A stretch of 64,000 nucleotides of DNA, taken from positions 3,472,001 through 3,536,000 of the forward strand of contig NZ_CP015596.1 of the NCBI RefSeq assembly GCF_001644575.1. The letters run 5' to 3'. Both the position numbers and the translations under genes were made by a program. This DNA is from Mycobacterium adipatum (lineage in GTDB: Bacteria; Actinomycetota; Actinomycetes; Mycobacteriales; Mycobacteriaceae). Positions 15,716 through 25,253 of the stretch are shown piece by piece. The notes below the pieces were generated by a model, which was given only the letters and a program-made list of their open reading frames with translations, searched no databases and was not told where the DNA came from. The number at the start of each line of letters is the position of its first letter. Position 1 is the first letter of the stretch.

Positions 15716-17481
15716 GCTGTTCTCTCGTCCTCACTGCCCTCATCGGGCGAATCCTGTCCGGTGGCCGGTACCTGCGGGCCCTTCCGGGTGCTGCCGGCGG
15801 CATCTCGCCGTCTGCGCACGAACTCCCCATTGTGCAGCATGGCGGCGATCACAGCCGATAGGCCGACGCCCACCAGCACCCACTGCACGACCGGACCCCA
15901 CTCGGTGGCGAAGGTGATGTTGGACTTCAGCCGCACCGCCATGTCCAGGTAGGCGGGTTCGAAGAACTCGGTGGTGGCCAGCGGATGCCCGTCGGGGGCG
16001 ACCACCGCGCTGATTCCGGTGGTCCCCGCCACCACCACGTACCGGTCGTGTTCGACGGCGCGCAACCGGGCGAAGGCCAGTTGTTGGGCGCTCATCGCGG
16101 CATCGAAGGTGGCGTTGTTGGCCGGAACCGCGAGCAGCTGGGCACCGCCCAACACGGAATCGCGGACCGCCCGGTCGAAGATCACCTCCCAGCAGGTGGC
16201 CACCCCGATCGGGATGCCCGCCGCCTGGACCACGCCGGTGCCGTCGCCGGGCAGGAAGTAGCCCGCGCGGTCGGCGTAGGACGAGAACTTCTTGAAGAAG
16301 CTCCGCCACGGCAGGTACTCACCGAACGGCTGGATGATCCGCTTGTCGTGCCGGTCCTGCGGGCCGGATTCGGGGTCCCACACCAGCACCGTGTTGGTCG
16401 CCACCGGCGACTCTCGGGTGTAGCCGGGCGCCGCCAGCACCGTGCCGACCAGGATCGGGGCCCGAACGGCACGCGCGGCCTCCGCGATGCGGGCGGCGGC
16501 ATCGGTGTTGCGCAACGGATCGATATCGGAGGAGTTCTCCGGCCAGATCACCACCATCGGCTGCGGCGCCCGGCCGGCCCGCACGTCCTCGGCCAGCCGC
16601 AGGGTTTCGGCGACGTGGTTGTCCAGCACGGCGCGGCGCTGCGCATTGAAATCCAGGCCCAGCCGCGGCACGTTGCCCTGGACCGCGGCGATCGTCACCG
16701 CGGGGTGCTCCCCGGCGCCCGCGCCGGCCTGCCGCACGCCGGGCCAGACCAGCGCGGTGGCCAGCAGTACCACGCAGATGAGCACGCCGGGCAATACCGC
16801 TTCCGGTCGGGCCGCGTCCGAGCCCGCCGACGCGGGGTGGCTGCGCCGCCACCACAGCACGATCTCCAGGGTCAGCGCGGTCAGGCTGAAGCCCACCAGC
16901 GCCACCGCCACCGACACCAGCGGCGCACCCCCGAGCTGTGCCAGCGGCAACAGCGGGCCGCCGGTCTGCCCGTAGGCGACCACGCCCCACGGGAAACCGC
17001 CGAACGGCACACTCGACTTCAGCCACTCCTGGACGGCCCATTCGGCGGCGAACCAGACCGGCCATCCCGCGAGTCCGCGCACCAGCACGGCCAGCAGACC
17101 GAACACCGCGGGGAACAGCGCCTGCAGCAGCGCCAGCGCCAACCAGGGGCCGGTGCCGACGAACAGTCCCACCCACGGGATCAACGGCAGGTAGAAGGCC
17201 AGCCCGAACAGCAGGCCGTAGCCGAAGCCGCCGGCGCGGGTGGTCTGCCGACGGGTCAGAACCCAGCCCAGCAACGCCAGCGACCCGAAGGCCGCCCACC
17301 ACAAGCCCACCGGCGGAAAACTGAGATACATCAACATCCCGGCGAGCACGGAGATCGTCATCCGGATCAACCGGACGCGCAGCACCCGCCAGCCTGCGGC
17401 GAGAATCCGCGCGGCGCGGCCGGGGCCCGGGGTGTCCACGGTGGTGTCGTCAGCGGTGTCGACGGCGTCCACCTCAGCCAT
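15712..17481 (-). CDS. lnt: Apolipoprotein N-acyltransferase
   Basis: Lnt adds the third fatty acid to lipoprotein N-termini in the cytoplasmic membrane. The 589-residue protein has an N-terminal region with about six to seven hydrophobic helices (residues about 38-280) and a C-terminal nitrilase domain. The nitrilase domain carries the Glu-Lys-Cys triad: WPENSS (about 312), [15 protein letters not shown] (about 380) and [11 protein letters not shown] (about 429). In mycobacteria it also helps anchor Ppm1, consistent with the coupled downstream ppm1. The ATG at 17479-17481 lies inside the end of the amidohydrolase gene (8-base overlap). A longer start is open but proline-rich and unsupported. 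Confidence 0.94.
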   Translation of the reverse strand: MAEVDAVDTADDTTVDTPGPGRAARILAAGWRVLRVRLIRMTISVLAGMLMYLSFPPVGLWWAAFGSLALLGWVLTRRQTTRAGGFGYGLLFGLAFYLPLIPWVGLFVGTGPWLALALLQALFPAVFGLLAVLVRGLAGWPVWFAAEWAVQEWLKSSVPFGGFPWGVVAYGQTGGPLLPLAQLGGAPLVSVAVALVGFSLTALTLEIVLWWRRSHPASAGSDAARPEAVLPGVLICVVLLATALVWPGVRQAGAGAGEHPAVTIAAVQGNVPRLGLDFNAQRRAVLDNHVAETLRLAEDVRAGRAPQPMVVIWPENSSDIDPLRNTDAAARIAEAARAVRAPILVGTVLAAPGYTRESPVATNTVLVWDPESGPQDRHDKRIIQPFGEYLPWRSFFKKFSSYADRAGYFLPGDGTGVVQAAGIPIGVATCWEVIFDRAVRDSVLGGAQLLAVPANNATFDAAMSAQQLAFARLRAVEHDRYVVVAGTTGISAVVAPDGHPLATTEFFEPAYLDMAVRLKSNITFATEWGPVVQWVLVGVGLSAVIAAMLHNGEFVRRRRDAAGSTRKGPQVPATGQDSPDEGSEDERTA

Positions 17482-19078
17482 GGAGCACCGCGCCGCGGTG
17501 GACGGTTCGCAGGCAGCGCGGAAGCTGGGCGGCATCATCGAGCCGAGGCAATGCGGGCACCCGGGACCGCGGATCGGTGGACCAGCGGGCCGCCGCCTCC
17601 GTCGCCGGGGTGCTGACCTCGAGGTCACCGGCGTCCCAGATGGCATAGGAGGCGGGGGCCCCGGGCACCAGGGTGCCGGTGATGCCGTCACGCACCCCGC
17701 CGGCGCGCCAGGCGCCGCGGGTGGCGGCGGAGAACGCCGCCCGCGCCGACACCCCGCTGCCGGGAGTGCGGTGGTGGACCGCCGCCCGCACCGTTGCCCA
17801 CGGGTTCAGGCCGGTGACCGGGCTGTCGGATCCGAAGGCGAGGGGCACGCCTTGGGATGCTAACAGCGCAAACGGGTTGAGCGTTGCCGCTCGGGCAACC
17901 CCGAGACGCTGGGCGTACATGCCGTCCGGGCCGCCCCAGCAGGCGTCGAAATTGGGCTGGACGCTGCCCATCACCCCCCACCGGCCGAGCTCGGCGGCCT
18001 GGGCGGCGCTCACCATCTCCAGATGCTCAAGCCGGTGCCCGCAGCGCGCGACGGCGGGCCCGCCGAACCGCTCGACGGTGTCACGCAACGCGTCGGTGAC
18101 GGCGGTGACCGCGGCGTCACCGATCACGTGGAACCCGGCGGTGATCCCGGCCTCGGTGCAGGCGTGCAGGTGGGCGGTGATCGCGGCGGTGTCCAGGTAG
18201 GTGTTACCGCAGGTGTGTGCGGCGTCGGCGTAGGGCTCGTGCAGCCAGGCCGTGCGCGAGCCCAGGGCGCCGTCGACGAACAGATCCCCCGCCAGGCCTG
18301 CGGCCCCGGTCTGCGCCAGCAGGGTTCGGGCCTGATCCGCGGTCTGCACGGCCTCACCCCAGTAGCCGGTGACCTGCACGCCGTGCTGCAGCGCGTGCAC
18401 GGCGTGCCAGTCGTCCAGACCACCGATATCGGGGCCACCACATTCGTGCACCGCGACGATGCCGTGGCCGGCCGCCGCATCGAGCGCGGCGTGTTGGGCC
18501 GCGCGTCGCTGCTCCGGCGCCAGCAACTCCCGCGCCGCGGCGCGGACCAGGTGGTGCGCGTCGGCGGTCACCGGCCGCTGCGGGTCGAAGCCGGCGGCGT
18601 CGGCGATCCCGGGTGCGCTCGCCCGCAGCGCGCTCGACGCGGCGCCCGAGTGCACATCGATCCGACTGAGGTAGGCCGACCGGCCCTCAAGTGCGGCGTC
18701 GAGGTCCGCGGTGCTCGGCGGCGTGGGGTCCGGCCAGCGGGACTCGTCCCATCCCGATCCCCACACGATGCCGGTCCGGTGGCGGCGCGCATGCTCGCGC
18801 ACCAACGTCAGACAATGTTCGCGCGACGTGGCGCCGCGCAGGTCCAGGCCGGTCAGGCTGAGACCGGTGGCGGTGAGGTGGACGTGACTGTCCACGAACG
18901 CGGGGGCGACGAAGGCGCCGTCCAGATCGACGACGTCGGCGTCGGGGAACTCGGCGCGGGCGGTGTCATCGGCGCCCAGCCACATCACCGTCCCGTCGGG
19001 ACCGTCGCCGAACGCGATGGCGGTGGCGTCGGGGGCGGCAGGGCTGTGCACCCGTCCATTGATCAGCAGAGTCGTCAC
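17474..19078 (-). CDS. Amidohydrolase, YtcJ-like
   Basis: The 534-residue metal-dependent hydrolase belongs to the amidohydrolase_3 group. The N-terminal beta sandwich is followed by [15 protein letters not shown], the first metal-binding HxH (about residue 65). Later come [17 protein letters not shown]-type [28 protein letters not shown] and [13 protein letters not shown], which supplies the last Asp. Such enzymes hydrolyse amides or carbamates, and the substrate is not predictable. It overlaps lnt by 8 bases and is probably cotranscribed with fxsA upstream (12-bp gap). Confidence 0.9.
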   Translation of the reverse strand: MTTLLINGRVHSPAAPDATAIAFGDGPDGTVMWLGADDTARAEFPDADVVDLDGAFVAPAFVDSHVHLTATGLSLTGLDLRGATSREHCLTLVREHARRHRTGIVWGSGWDESRWPDPTPPSTADLDAALEGRSAYLSRIDVHSGAASSALRASAPGIADAAGFDPQRPVTADAHHLVRAAARELLAPEQRRAAQHAALDAAAGHGIVAVHECGGPDIGGLDDWHAVHALQHGVQVTGYWGEAVQTADQARTLLAQTGAAGLAGDLFVDGALGSRTAWLHEPYADAAHTCGNTYLDTAAITAHLHACTEAGITAGFHVIGDAAVTAVTDALRDTVERFGGPAVARCGHRLEHLEMVSAAQAAELGRWGVMGSVQPNFDACWGGPDGMYAQRLGVARAATLNPFALLASQGVPLAFGSDSPVTGLNPWATVRAAVHHRTPGSGVSARAAFSAATRGAWRAGGVRDGITGTLVPGAPASYAIWDAGDLEVSTPATEAAARWSTDPRSRVPALPRLDDAAQLPRCLRTVHRGAVLHG

Positions 19079-19090
19079 GAAGGTGACAGG

Positions 19091-19591
19091 TTAATCGGCG
19101 GTGGGGGTCCGCTGCTCCACCGAGGTCGGTTCGGTGTCGACGACGTCGATGACCTCGCCGTCGACATAATCGGTGCGGCCGGGCGCCCGGTAGCCGGCGT
19201 AGCCCGCCGAATACGTCATGACCAGCGGAGTGGCGCCGGCCAGCCGCTTACCGATCGCCGCGACCGCGACCGGGCGCGCAATGCGCCGGGTCGGGGGCAT
19301 CAGCAGCAACGCACCCAACACCGAGCTGGCCAGACCGGGGATCACCACCAGGACTGCGCCGAGCGCGACCAGTGCGCTGTCGGTGGCCAGCTCTCCGGAG
19401 GAGGAGCGCGCGTTCAGCGCCGCCTGCAGACGTCGGATATGCCGGGCGATCTGGGAACCGGCCACCGCCAGCCCGACCGCGAACGTGGCCAGCACCGCCA
19501 GTACCGTCCAGCCGAACCCGATGGTCGACACCAGGGCGACCAGCACCGCCAGCTCGACCAACAGGTACACCCCGAACAACCGCTTTGCCAT
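19091..19591 (-). CDS. fxsA: FxsA-family membrane protein
   Basis: The 166-residue protein has two or three membrane segments. Its N-terminus MAKRLFGVYLLVELAVLVAL and the segment GELATDSALVALGAVLVVIPG are typical of the FxsA family, named for E. coli FxsA, which suppresses F-exclusion of phage T7. The C-terminal 60 residues are hydrophilic and acidic. The start was set at the ATG of MAKRLFG (19589-19591); five upstream codons in frame are not conserved-looking. Its cellular role in mycobacteria is unknown. Confidence 0.85.
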   Translation of the reverse strand: MAKRLFGVYLLVELAVLVALVSTIGFGWTVLAVLATFAVGLAVAGSQIARHIRRLQAALNARSSSGELATDSALVALGAVLVVIPGLASSVLGALLLMPPTRRIARPVAVAAIGKRLAGATPLVMTYSAGYAGYRAPGRTDYVDGEVIDVVDTEPTSVEQRTPTAD

Positions 19592-19639
19592 ATCGGGACA
19601 ACGCACGAGCCACCGGAAGGGTTCCAGCCTCGACTCGGA

Positions 19640-20032
19640 CTAGGGTTCGCCGACCGGCACGACCTCGATCGCGGCGTGCACCTTGTCCACGCCGCCGCGG
19701 ATCAGGGCCTGCGGAATCCACCACCAGGCGTGCCACCAGTAGCGCCGGGTGACCATGTCGAAGACACGCCGAGTCTCCGATTTCGGCAGATTACGCGCGA
19801 CGGCCTCGACCGGTTCCCCCTTCACCTTGCCCAGCACCCCGCACTTCTGGATGGTGACCCGCGGGGTGTTGTTGATCCTCTTGGTCTTCCACGAACCGTC
19901 GTCGGTGCTGATCAGCAGCTTGCCCTCGTGCGGCACGCCCCACACCGGGGTCGGCTTGGGCCGGCCGTCCTTGGTGAAGGTGGTCAGCAGCAGGTACTTC
20001 TCGCGGTAGACCTCATCGAATGTCGCAGCCAT
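19640..20032 (-). CDS. PPOX-class F420-dependent protein (paralogue 1)
   Basis: The 130-residue split-barrel protein belongs to the PPOX/FDOR group, which in actinobacteria often uses cofactor F420H2. LLLTTFTKDGRPKPTPVWGVP begins the barrel, followed by KTKRINNTPRVTIQKC, the usual strand before the cofactor phosphate site. The C-terminus is aromatic-rich (RRYWWHAWWWIPQAL) and may touch the membrane or a hydrophobic ligand. It is a paralogue of the gene on the other side of purU: both begin with the same LLTTFTKDGRPKPT stretch. Confidence 0.85.
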   Translation of the reverse strand: MAATFDEVYREKYLLLTTFTKDGRPKPTPVWGVPHEGKLLISTDDGSWKTKRINNTPRVTIQKCGVLGKVKGEPVEAVARNLPKSETRRVFDMVTRRYWWHAWWWIPQALIRGGVDKVHAAIEVVPVGEP

Positions 20033-20039
20033 GACCCCA

Positions 20040-20936
20040 TCAGAACACGACGGTCTCGTTGTCGTGCCGGACCACCCGGTCCTGGCAGTGCCAGAGCACC
20101 GCCCGTGACAGCACCGCCCGCTCGACGTCGGCGCCGAGGCGCACCAGGTCCTCCACGGTGTGGGTGTGGTCGATGCGGACGACGTCTTGCTCGATGATCG
20201 GGCCCTCGTCGAGGTTCTCGGTGACGTAATGCGCCGTCGCCCCTACCAGTTTGACGCCGCGCTCCTTGGCACGCCGATAAGTGTTCGCGCCGATGAACGC
20301 CGGCAGGAACGAATGGTGGATGTTGATCAACGGGGCTCCCACCGCGTCCAGAAACTCGGGGGTGACGATCTGCATGTACCGGGCGAGCACCACCAGATCG
20401 ACGTTGCCGCGCAACAGCTCCAGTTGACGCGCCTCGGCCGCGGCGCGGGTGTCCCTGGTCGCCGGGATGTGCACGAAAGGAACACCGAAGGGCCGGACCT
20501 GCTCTGCCAAATCGGGATGGTTGGCGATGACCATCACCACCGACATGTCGAGTTCGCCCCGGCGGTTGCGCCACAGCAGGTCCAGCAGGCAGTGGTCGGC
20601 GGTGGACGCCAGGATCGCGACCCGTTTCGGTGTGGCGGCGGCGGTGAACCGGTGATCCATCTCGAACTCCGGCGCGATCCGAGCGGCGAATTCGCGTTCC
20701 AGCTCGGCGCCCGCGGCTGCCAGGCCCGGCAGGTGAAAGACCGTGCGCTGCAGGAATACTCCGCCCTCGGCCTCGGTGGAATGCTGATCCAGCGAGATGA
20801 TGTTGGCGCCGGCGGCGGTCAGGAACGTCGATACCGCGGCGACGATGCCGGGACGGTCCGGGCAACGCAGCAGCAGCCGGCCGATGTCCTTGTGACGAAC
20901 GGACGTCGAGGAACCAGCGGGATAACTTCCGGTCAT
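20040..20936 (-). CDS. purU: Formyltetrahydrofolate deformylase
   Basis: PurU hydrolyses 10-formyl-tetrahydrofolate to formate and tetrahydrofolate, balancing one-carbon units and supplying formate to purine synthesis. The 298-residue protein has an N-terminal ACT domain (about 18-95; LLLRCPDRPGIVAAVSTFLTAAGANI in parts) and a formyltransferase-like domain (about 105-290). The latter carries VLARYMQIVTPEFLDAVG, NIHHSFLPAFIGANTY and VGATAHYVTENLDEGPIIEQD, which contain the catalytic Asn, His and Asp. It is flanked by two PPOX paralogues with gaps of only 7 and 2 bp, so all three are probably one transcript. Confidence 0.96.
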   Translation of the reverse strand: MTGSYPAGSSTSVRHKDIGRLLLRCPDRPGIVAAVSTFLTAAGANIISLDQHSTEAEGGVFLQRTVFHLPGLAAAGAELEREFAARIAPEFEMDHRFTAAATPKRVAILASTADHCLLDLLWRNRRGELDMSVVMVIANHPDLAEQVRPFGVPFVHIPATRDTRAAAEARQLELLRGNVDLVVLARYMQIVTPEFLDAVGAPLINIHHSFLPAFIGANTYRRAKERGVKLVGATAHYVTENLDEGPIIEQDVVRIDHTHTVEDLVRLGADVERAVLSRAVLWHCQDRVVRHDNETVVF

Positions 20937-20938
20937 CG

Positions 20939-21322
20939 TCAGTCGGCCGCGCGCAGCTCCAGCGCGAGGTTGTTCTTCATGCCGCCGCGCAGTTTGGAGA
21001 ACAGGGTGAAGACCTTGCCGATCAGGCCGTAGCGCCTGCCGATTCCGTCGTAGACCCGGCCGACCTCGGACTGGTCCAAGATCGCCGCCACCGCCTCCAC
21101 GTCCTCACTCTTGGGGTTGCCGCTGCGATCGCAGACCGCCACCGTCACCCGGGGGGTGTTGCGAATCCGCTTGACTTTCCAGGCCTTCGCCTGGGTGATG
21201 GCCAGCAGCCGGTCACCGTCGGGGACGGCCCAGATGGCGGTCGGCTTGGGCCTGCCGTCCTTGGTGAAGGTGGTGAGCAGGACATAGTCGGCGGTGGCGA
21301 CATCGGCGAAGGTGAGAGCCAT
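20939..21322 (-). CDS. PPOX-class F420-dependent protein (paralogue 2)
   Basis: The 127-residue split-barrel protein shares YVLLTTFTKDGRPKPTAIWAVP and KVKRIRNTPRVTVAVC with the PPOX gene 900 bp downstream, so the pair arose by duplication. It ends with a short basic/aliphatic tail (LFSKLRGGMKNNLALEL). PPOX proteins bind flavin, haem or F420, and the one beside cobN in M. tuberculosis (Rv2061c) is of this class. It is separated from purU by 2 bp. Confidence 0.85.
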   Translation of the reverse strand: MALTFADVATADYVLLTTFTKDGRPKPTAIWAVPDGDRLLAITQAKAWKVKRIRNTPRVTVAVCDRSGNPKSEDVEAVAAILDQSEVGRVYDGIGRRYGLIGKVFTLFSKLRGGMKNNLALELRAAD

Positions 21323-21353
21323 GGGGCAATCCTATGTGCACTTCGCGCACGGG

Positions 21354-24300
21354 TCAGCCTTCCAACTCCCCCTCGGTCTCCAACAGCACCTGCTTGAGTC
21401 CGTCGAGCGTGGCCGGGTCCGGGGCCGCCCACATACCGCGCCCGGCCGCCTCCAGCAGGCGCTCGGCCATCCCGTGCAGCGCCCAGGGATTGGACTCGTT
21501 CATGAACTTGCGGTTCTCGTCGTCGAGCACGTAGCTCTGGCTGAGCTGCTCGTACATCCAGTCCGCCATCACGTGCGCGGTCGCGTCGTAGCCGAACAGG
21601 TAGTCCACGGTGGCGGCCATCTCGAAGGCGCCCTTGTAACCGTGCCGGCGCATCGCGTTGATCCAGCGCGGGTTGACCACCCGCGCCCGGAAGACCCGGG
21701 TGGTCTCCTCGTTGAGGGTGCGGGTGCGCACGGCGTCGGGACGGGTGTTGTCACCGATATAGGCGGCGGGGTCCTTACCGGTGAGCGCGCGCACGGTCGC
21801 GATCATGCCGCCGTGGTACTGGAAATAGTCGTCGGAGTCGGCAATATCGTGCTCGCGGGTGTCGGTGTTCTTGGCCGCCACCGCAATCCGCCGGTAGGCC
21901 CGATTCATCTCGTCGGTGGCCGGCGCCCCGTCCAGACCCCGTCCGTAGGCGAAACCGCCCCACGCGGTGTACACCTCGGCCAGGTCCTGATCGTCGCGCC
22001 AGTTCCGGCTGTCGATGAGCTGCAGCAGACCCGCTCCGTAGGTTCCCGGCTTGGACCCGAAAATTCGTGTTGTGGCCCGTCGCTGGTCACCGTGCTCGGC
22101 CAGGTCCGCGGCGGCGTGGGCCCGCACGAAGTTGTCCTGCGGGCTCTCGTCGAGTCCGGCGACCAGCGCCACGGCATCGTCGAGCATGGCCACCACGTGC
22201 GGGAAGGCGTCCCGGAAGAATCCCGAGATACGCACCGTGACATCGATGCGCGGCCGGCCCAACTCCTGCAACGACATCGGTTCCAGATCCACCACCCGCC
22301 GTGACGCGTCATCCCAGATCGGCCGGACCCCGAGCAGCGCCAGCACCTCGGCGATGTCATCGCCGGAGGTGCGCATCGCCGAGGTGCCCCACACCGACAG
22401 TCCGACCGACGGCGGCCAGGTCCCGTGGTCCTCGCGGTACCGCGTGAGCAGCGAATCCGCCATGGCCACACCGGTTTCCCAGGCCAGCCGGGACGGCACC
22501 GCCTTGGGGTCCACCGAGTAGAAATTGCGCCCGGTGGGCAGCACATTGACCAGTCCGCGCAACGGCGAACCCGACGGGCCCGCCGGGATGTAGTGACCGT
22601 CGACCGCCCGCAGCACCGCCTCGATCTCCCCGGCGGTGCCCCGCAGCCGCGGCACCACCTCGTCGGCGGCGAACCGCAGAATCGCGGCCACCGCCGGGTC
22701 GTCGGTGATCCCGCCGACCGCGCCACTGTCCCAGCCGGAGGCCTGCAGCGCGGCGACGAGTTCCCGCGCCTGCGCTTCGGCGGCGTCCACGGCCGTGCGT
22801 TCGTCGGCGCCGTCCTCGGCGAGGCCGAGCGCCTGGCGCAGCCCGGGCACGGTGTGCTCGCCGCCGAACAACTGGCGGGCACGCAGGATGGCCAGCACCA
22901 GATCCAGCTCGGACTCCCCCACCGGCGGCTGACCGAGAATGTGCAATCCGTCGCGGATCTGGACGTCCTTGATCTCGCAGAGCCAGCCGTCGACGTGCAG
23001 CAGCATGTCGTCGAACGAGTCCTCGTCGGGCCGGTCCTCAAGGCCCAGATCGTGATCCATTTTCGCCGCGCGCATCAGCGTCCAGATCTGCTGGCGGATC
23101 GCGGGGAGTTTCGCCGGATCCAGCGCCGAGAGATTCGAGTGCTCGTCGAGCAACTGTTCCAGACGGGCGATATCGCCGTAGGTTTCGGCGCGCGCCATCG
23201 GTGGGATCAGGTGGTCGACCAGCGTCGCGTGCGCCCGGCGTTTGGCCTGGGTGCCCTCACCGGGGTCGTTCACCAGGAACGGGTAGATCAGCGGGAGGTC
23301 ACCCAACGCCGCATCGGTGCCGCAGTCCGAGCTCATGCCCAGCGTCTTGCCCGGCAGCCACTCGAGGTTCCCGTGCTTGCCCAGGTGGATGACGGCGTCG
23401 GCCTTGAACGCGGCCGCGCCGCCGAATTCGCCGTCCAGCCACCGGTAGGCGGCCAGGTAGTGATGACTCGGCGGCAGATCGGGGTCGTGATAGATGGCCA
23501 CCGGGTTCTCACCGAACCCGCGCGGCGGCTGCACCAGGATCACCACGTTGCCGGATGTCATTCCGGCAATCACGATTTCGCCGTCCGGATCGTGGGTGCG
23601 GTCGACGAACAGCTCCCCGGGCGGGGGCCCCCAGTGCCGCACCACCGCGTCGGCGAGATCGGCGGGCAGCGTGGCGAACCAGCGCCGGTAATCGGCGGCC
23701 GAAACCCGAATCGGGTTGCGCGCCAGCGTTTCCTCGGTGAGCCAGTCGGGGTCTTGACCGCCCCGTTCGATGAGGGCGTGGATGAGCGCGTCGCCGTCGC
23801 CGGCGTCCACACCGGGAACCTCGCCGATGTCGATACCGCGCTCGCGCATGGCGCGCAGCAGTGCCACCGCCGACGCCGGGGTGTCCAGACCGACGGCGTT
23901 GCCGATCCGAGCGTGTTTGGTCGGATACGCCGAGAACACCAGCGCGATCTGTTTGTCCGCGGCCGCGACGTGGCGCAACCGGGCGTGCCGCACGGCCAGA
24001 CCGGCCACCCGCGCGCAGCGTTCCGGGTCGGCGCTGTAGGTGATCAGTCCCTCGTCGTCGATCTCCTTGAACGAGAACGGCACGGTGATGATGCGCCCGT
24101 CGAACTCGGGCACCGCGACCTGGGTGGCCACATCCAGAGGGGACAGCCCGTCATCGTTGTCCGACCAGGTGGCCCGCGAACTGGTCAGGCACAACCCCTG
24201 CAGGATCGGCACGTCCAGGGCGGCCAGGTGGGCGACGTTCCAGTTGTCGTCGGTCCCGCCGGCACCGACGGCGGCCGGGGTGGCGCCGCCGGCGGCGAGC

Positions 24301-24950
24301 ACCGTGGTGACGAGCGCATCGGCGGTGCCCAGCAGTTCGAGCAGTTCGGGTTCCGGTGTGCGCAGCGAGGCGCAGTAGACCGGCAGCGGGCGGCCGCCGG
24401 CGGCGACGATCGCGTCGCACAGTGCAGTGATGTATCCGGTGTTACCGGCCAGGTGCTGCGCGCGGTAGTACAGCACCGCAACCGTCGGCCCGTCGCCGTC
24501 GGTCTGCGGATGCGGCAGCACGCCCCAACCGGGTACGGACACCGGCGGGTCGAATGCCTCGCCGGTCATGAGCAGGGTGTCGCACAGGAACCGATGAAGA
24601 TTGGCCACGTTGGTCACGCCGCCCTGGGCGAGATAGATGTGGGCCTGCAATGCCACGCCGGCCGGGGCGGTCGAATACCGCATCAATTCGGCGTCGGGGG
24701 CCTGTTCGCCGGAGAGCACCACCGTGGGCACCGGACCGGCCACCAGTGCGTCGATACCGTGCTGCCAGGCGCGGTAGCCACCCAGGATGCGCACCACCAC
24801 CAGATCGACGCCGTCGAGCAGTTCGGCGAGCTCACGGTCGAGTTCGTCCTGCAGCAGCCGGGCTGGATTCGCCCACCGATAGTCGGCGCCGCTGGCGCGG
24901 GCGGTGATCAGGTCGGTATCGGACGTAGACAGCAGCAGCACGGTCGGCAC
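21354..24950 (-). CDS. cobN: Aerobic cobaltochelatase, CobN subunit
   Basis: CobN is the large subunit of the ATP-dependent cobaltochelatase that inserts Co2+ into hydrogenobyrinic a,c-diamide. The 1198-residue length is family standard. Characteristic stretches are GYRAWQHGIDALV, AVLYYRAQHLAGNTGY, SAYPTKHARIGNAVGLDTPAS, DAVIHLGKHGNLEWLPGKTLGMS, LPTGRNFYSVDPKAVPSR, WGTSAMRTSGDDIAEVL and, near the C-terminus, NPWALHGMAERLLEA. The CobS and CobT subunits are not in this window. It lies 43 bp downstream of a 35-residue membrane peptide gene. Confidence 0.97.
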   Translation of the reverse strand: MPTVLLLSTSDTDLITARASGADYRWANPARLLQDELDRELAELLDGVDLVVVRILGGYRAWQHGIDALVAGPVPTVVLSGEQAPDAELMRYSTAPAGVALQAHIYLAQGGVTNVANLHRFLCDTLLMTGEAFDPPVSVPGWGVLPHPQTDGDGPTVAVLYYRAQHLAGNTGYITALCDAIVAAGGRPLPVYCASLRTPEPELLELLGTADALVTTVLAAGGATPAAVGAGGTDDNWNVAHLAALDVPILQGLCLTSSRATWSDNDDGLSPLDVATQVAVPEFDGRIITVPFSFKEIDDEGLITYSADPERCARVAGLAVRHARLRHVAAADKQIALVFSAYPTKHARIGNAVGLDTPASAVALLRAMRERGIDIGEVPGVDAGDGDALIHALIERGGQDPDWLTEETLARNPIRVSAADYRRWFATLPADLADAVVRHWGPPPGELFVDRTHDPDGEIVIAGMTSGNVVILVQPPRGFGENPVAIYHDPDLPPSHHYLAAYRWLDGEFGGAAAFKADAVIHLGKHGNLEWLPGKTLGMSSDCGTDAALGDLPLIYPFLVNDPGEGTQAKRRAHATLVDHLIPPMARAETYGDIARLEQLLDEHSNLSALDPAKLPAIRQQIWTLMRAAKMDHDLGLEDRPDEDSFDDMLLHVDGWLCEIKDVQIRDGLHILGQPPVGESELDLVLAILRARQLFGGEHTVPGLRQALGLAEDGADERTAVDAAEAQARELVAALQASGWDSGAVGGITDDPAVAAILRFAADEVVPRLRGTAGEIEAVLRAVDGHYIPAGPSGSPLRGLVNVLPTGRNFYSVDPKAVPSRLAWETGVAMADSLLTRYREDHGTWPPSVGLSVWGTSAMRTSGDDIAEVLALLGVRPIWDDASRRVVDLEPMSLQELGRPRIDVTVRISGFFRDAFPHVVAMLDDAVALVAGLDESPQDNFVRAHAAADLAEHGDQRRATTRIFGSKPGTYGAGLLQLIDSRNWRDDQDLAEVYTAWGGFAYGRGLDGAPATDEMNRAYRRIAVAAKNTDTREHDIADSDDYFQYHGGMIATVRALTGKDPAAYIGDNTRPDAVRTRTLNEETTRVFRARVVNPRWINAMRRHGYKGAFEMAATVDYLFGYDATAHVMADWMYEQLSQSYVLDDENRKFMNESNPWALHGMAERLLEAAGRGMWAAPDPATLDGLKQVLLETEGELEG

Positions 24951-24993
24951 CGCTCAATCCTGCCGCACCACCGGCGCGGCGTGGTCCGCCGGT

Positions 24994-25101
24994 TCAGCGG
25001 TCGGAGCGGCTCCACCGGCCGTACCACGAGTCCCGGTAGGGCACCGAGATGGCGGCGACCACGAGGGTGACGCCGAGGGCAATGGCGATGAGTGAGGCCA
25101 T
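24994..25101 (-). CDS. 35-residue single-pass membrane peptide upstream of cobN
   Basis: A start at 25099-25101 preceded by an excellent GGAAGGAGG ribosome binding site opens a frame of 35 codons. The sequence MASLIAIALGVTLVVAAI forms one hydrophobic helix, and the tail SVPYRDSWYGRWSRSDR is short, charged and aromatic. It ends 43 bp before cobN, on the same strand. I do not recognise it. A role in cobalt uptake or as a regulatory leader peptide is only a guess. The ribosome binding site lies within a perfect hairpin (25109-25126). Confidence 0.6.
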   Translation of the reverse strand: MASLIAIALGVTLVVAAISVPYRDSWYGRWSRSDR

Positions 25102-25108
25102 GTTCTGG

Positions 25109-25126
25109 CCTCCTTCCTGAAGGAGG
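25109..25126 (-). promoter_or_regulatory. Hairpin covering the ribosome binding site of the membrane peptide
   Basis: CCTCCTTC (25109-25116) and GAAGGAGG (25119-25126) are exact complements separated by two bases. On the minus-strand mRNA the second arm contains the Shine-Dalgarno sequence, so folding would hide it. A pair of GGTACC sites adjoins it. No cobalamin riboswitch consensus is visible upstream. Confidence 0.5.
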
Positions 25127-25253
25127 TACCGGCGGTACCGGGTTGATGATCGAAACGTAGCCCCCGGATGCGCCGCTACCGGCATTCTGTGCCTGAGCTG
25201 ACAGCCGAGGAAAATCTGTGACATACCTCATACACACGATGTCGGTGTCGTCG

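Noticed and set aside
25101..25217. Possible cobalamin riboswitch upstream of the cobN unit
   Set aside because: The conserved B12-box and its paired elements were not found on either strand. Only the ribosome binding site hairpin is clear.
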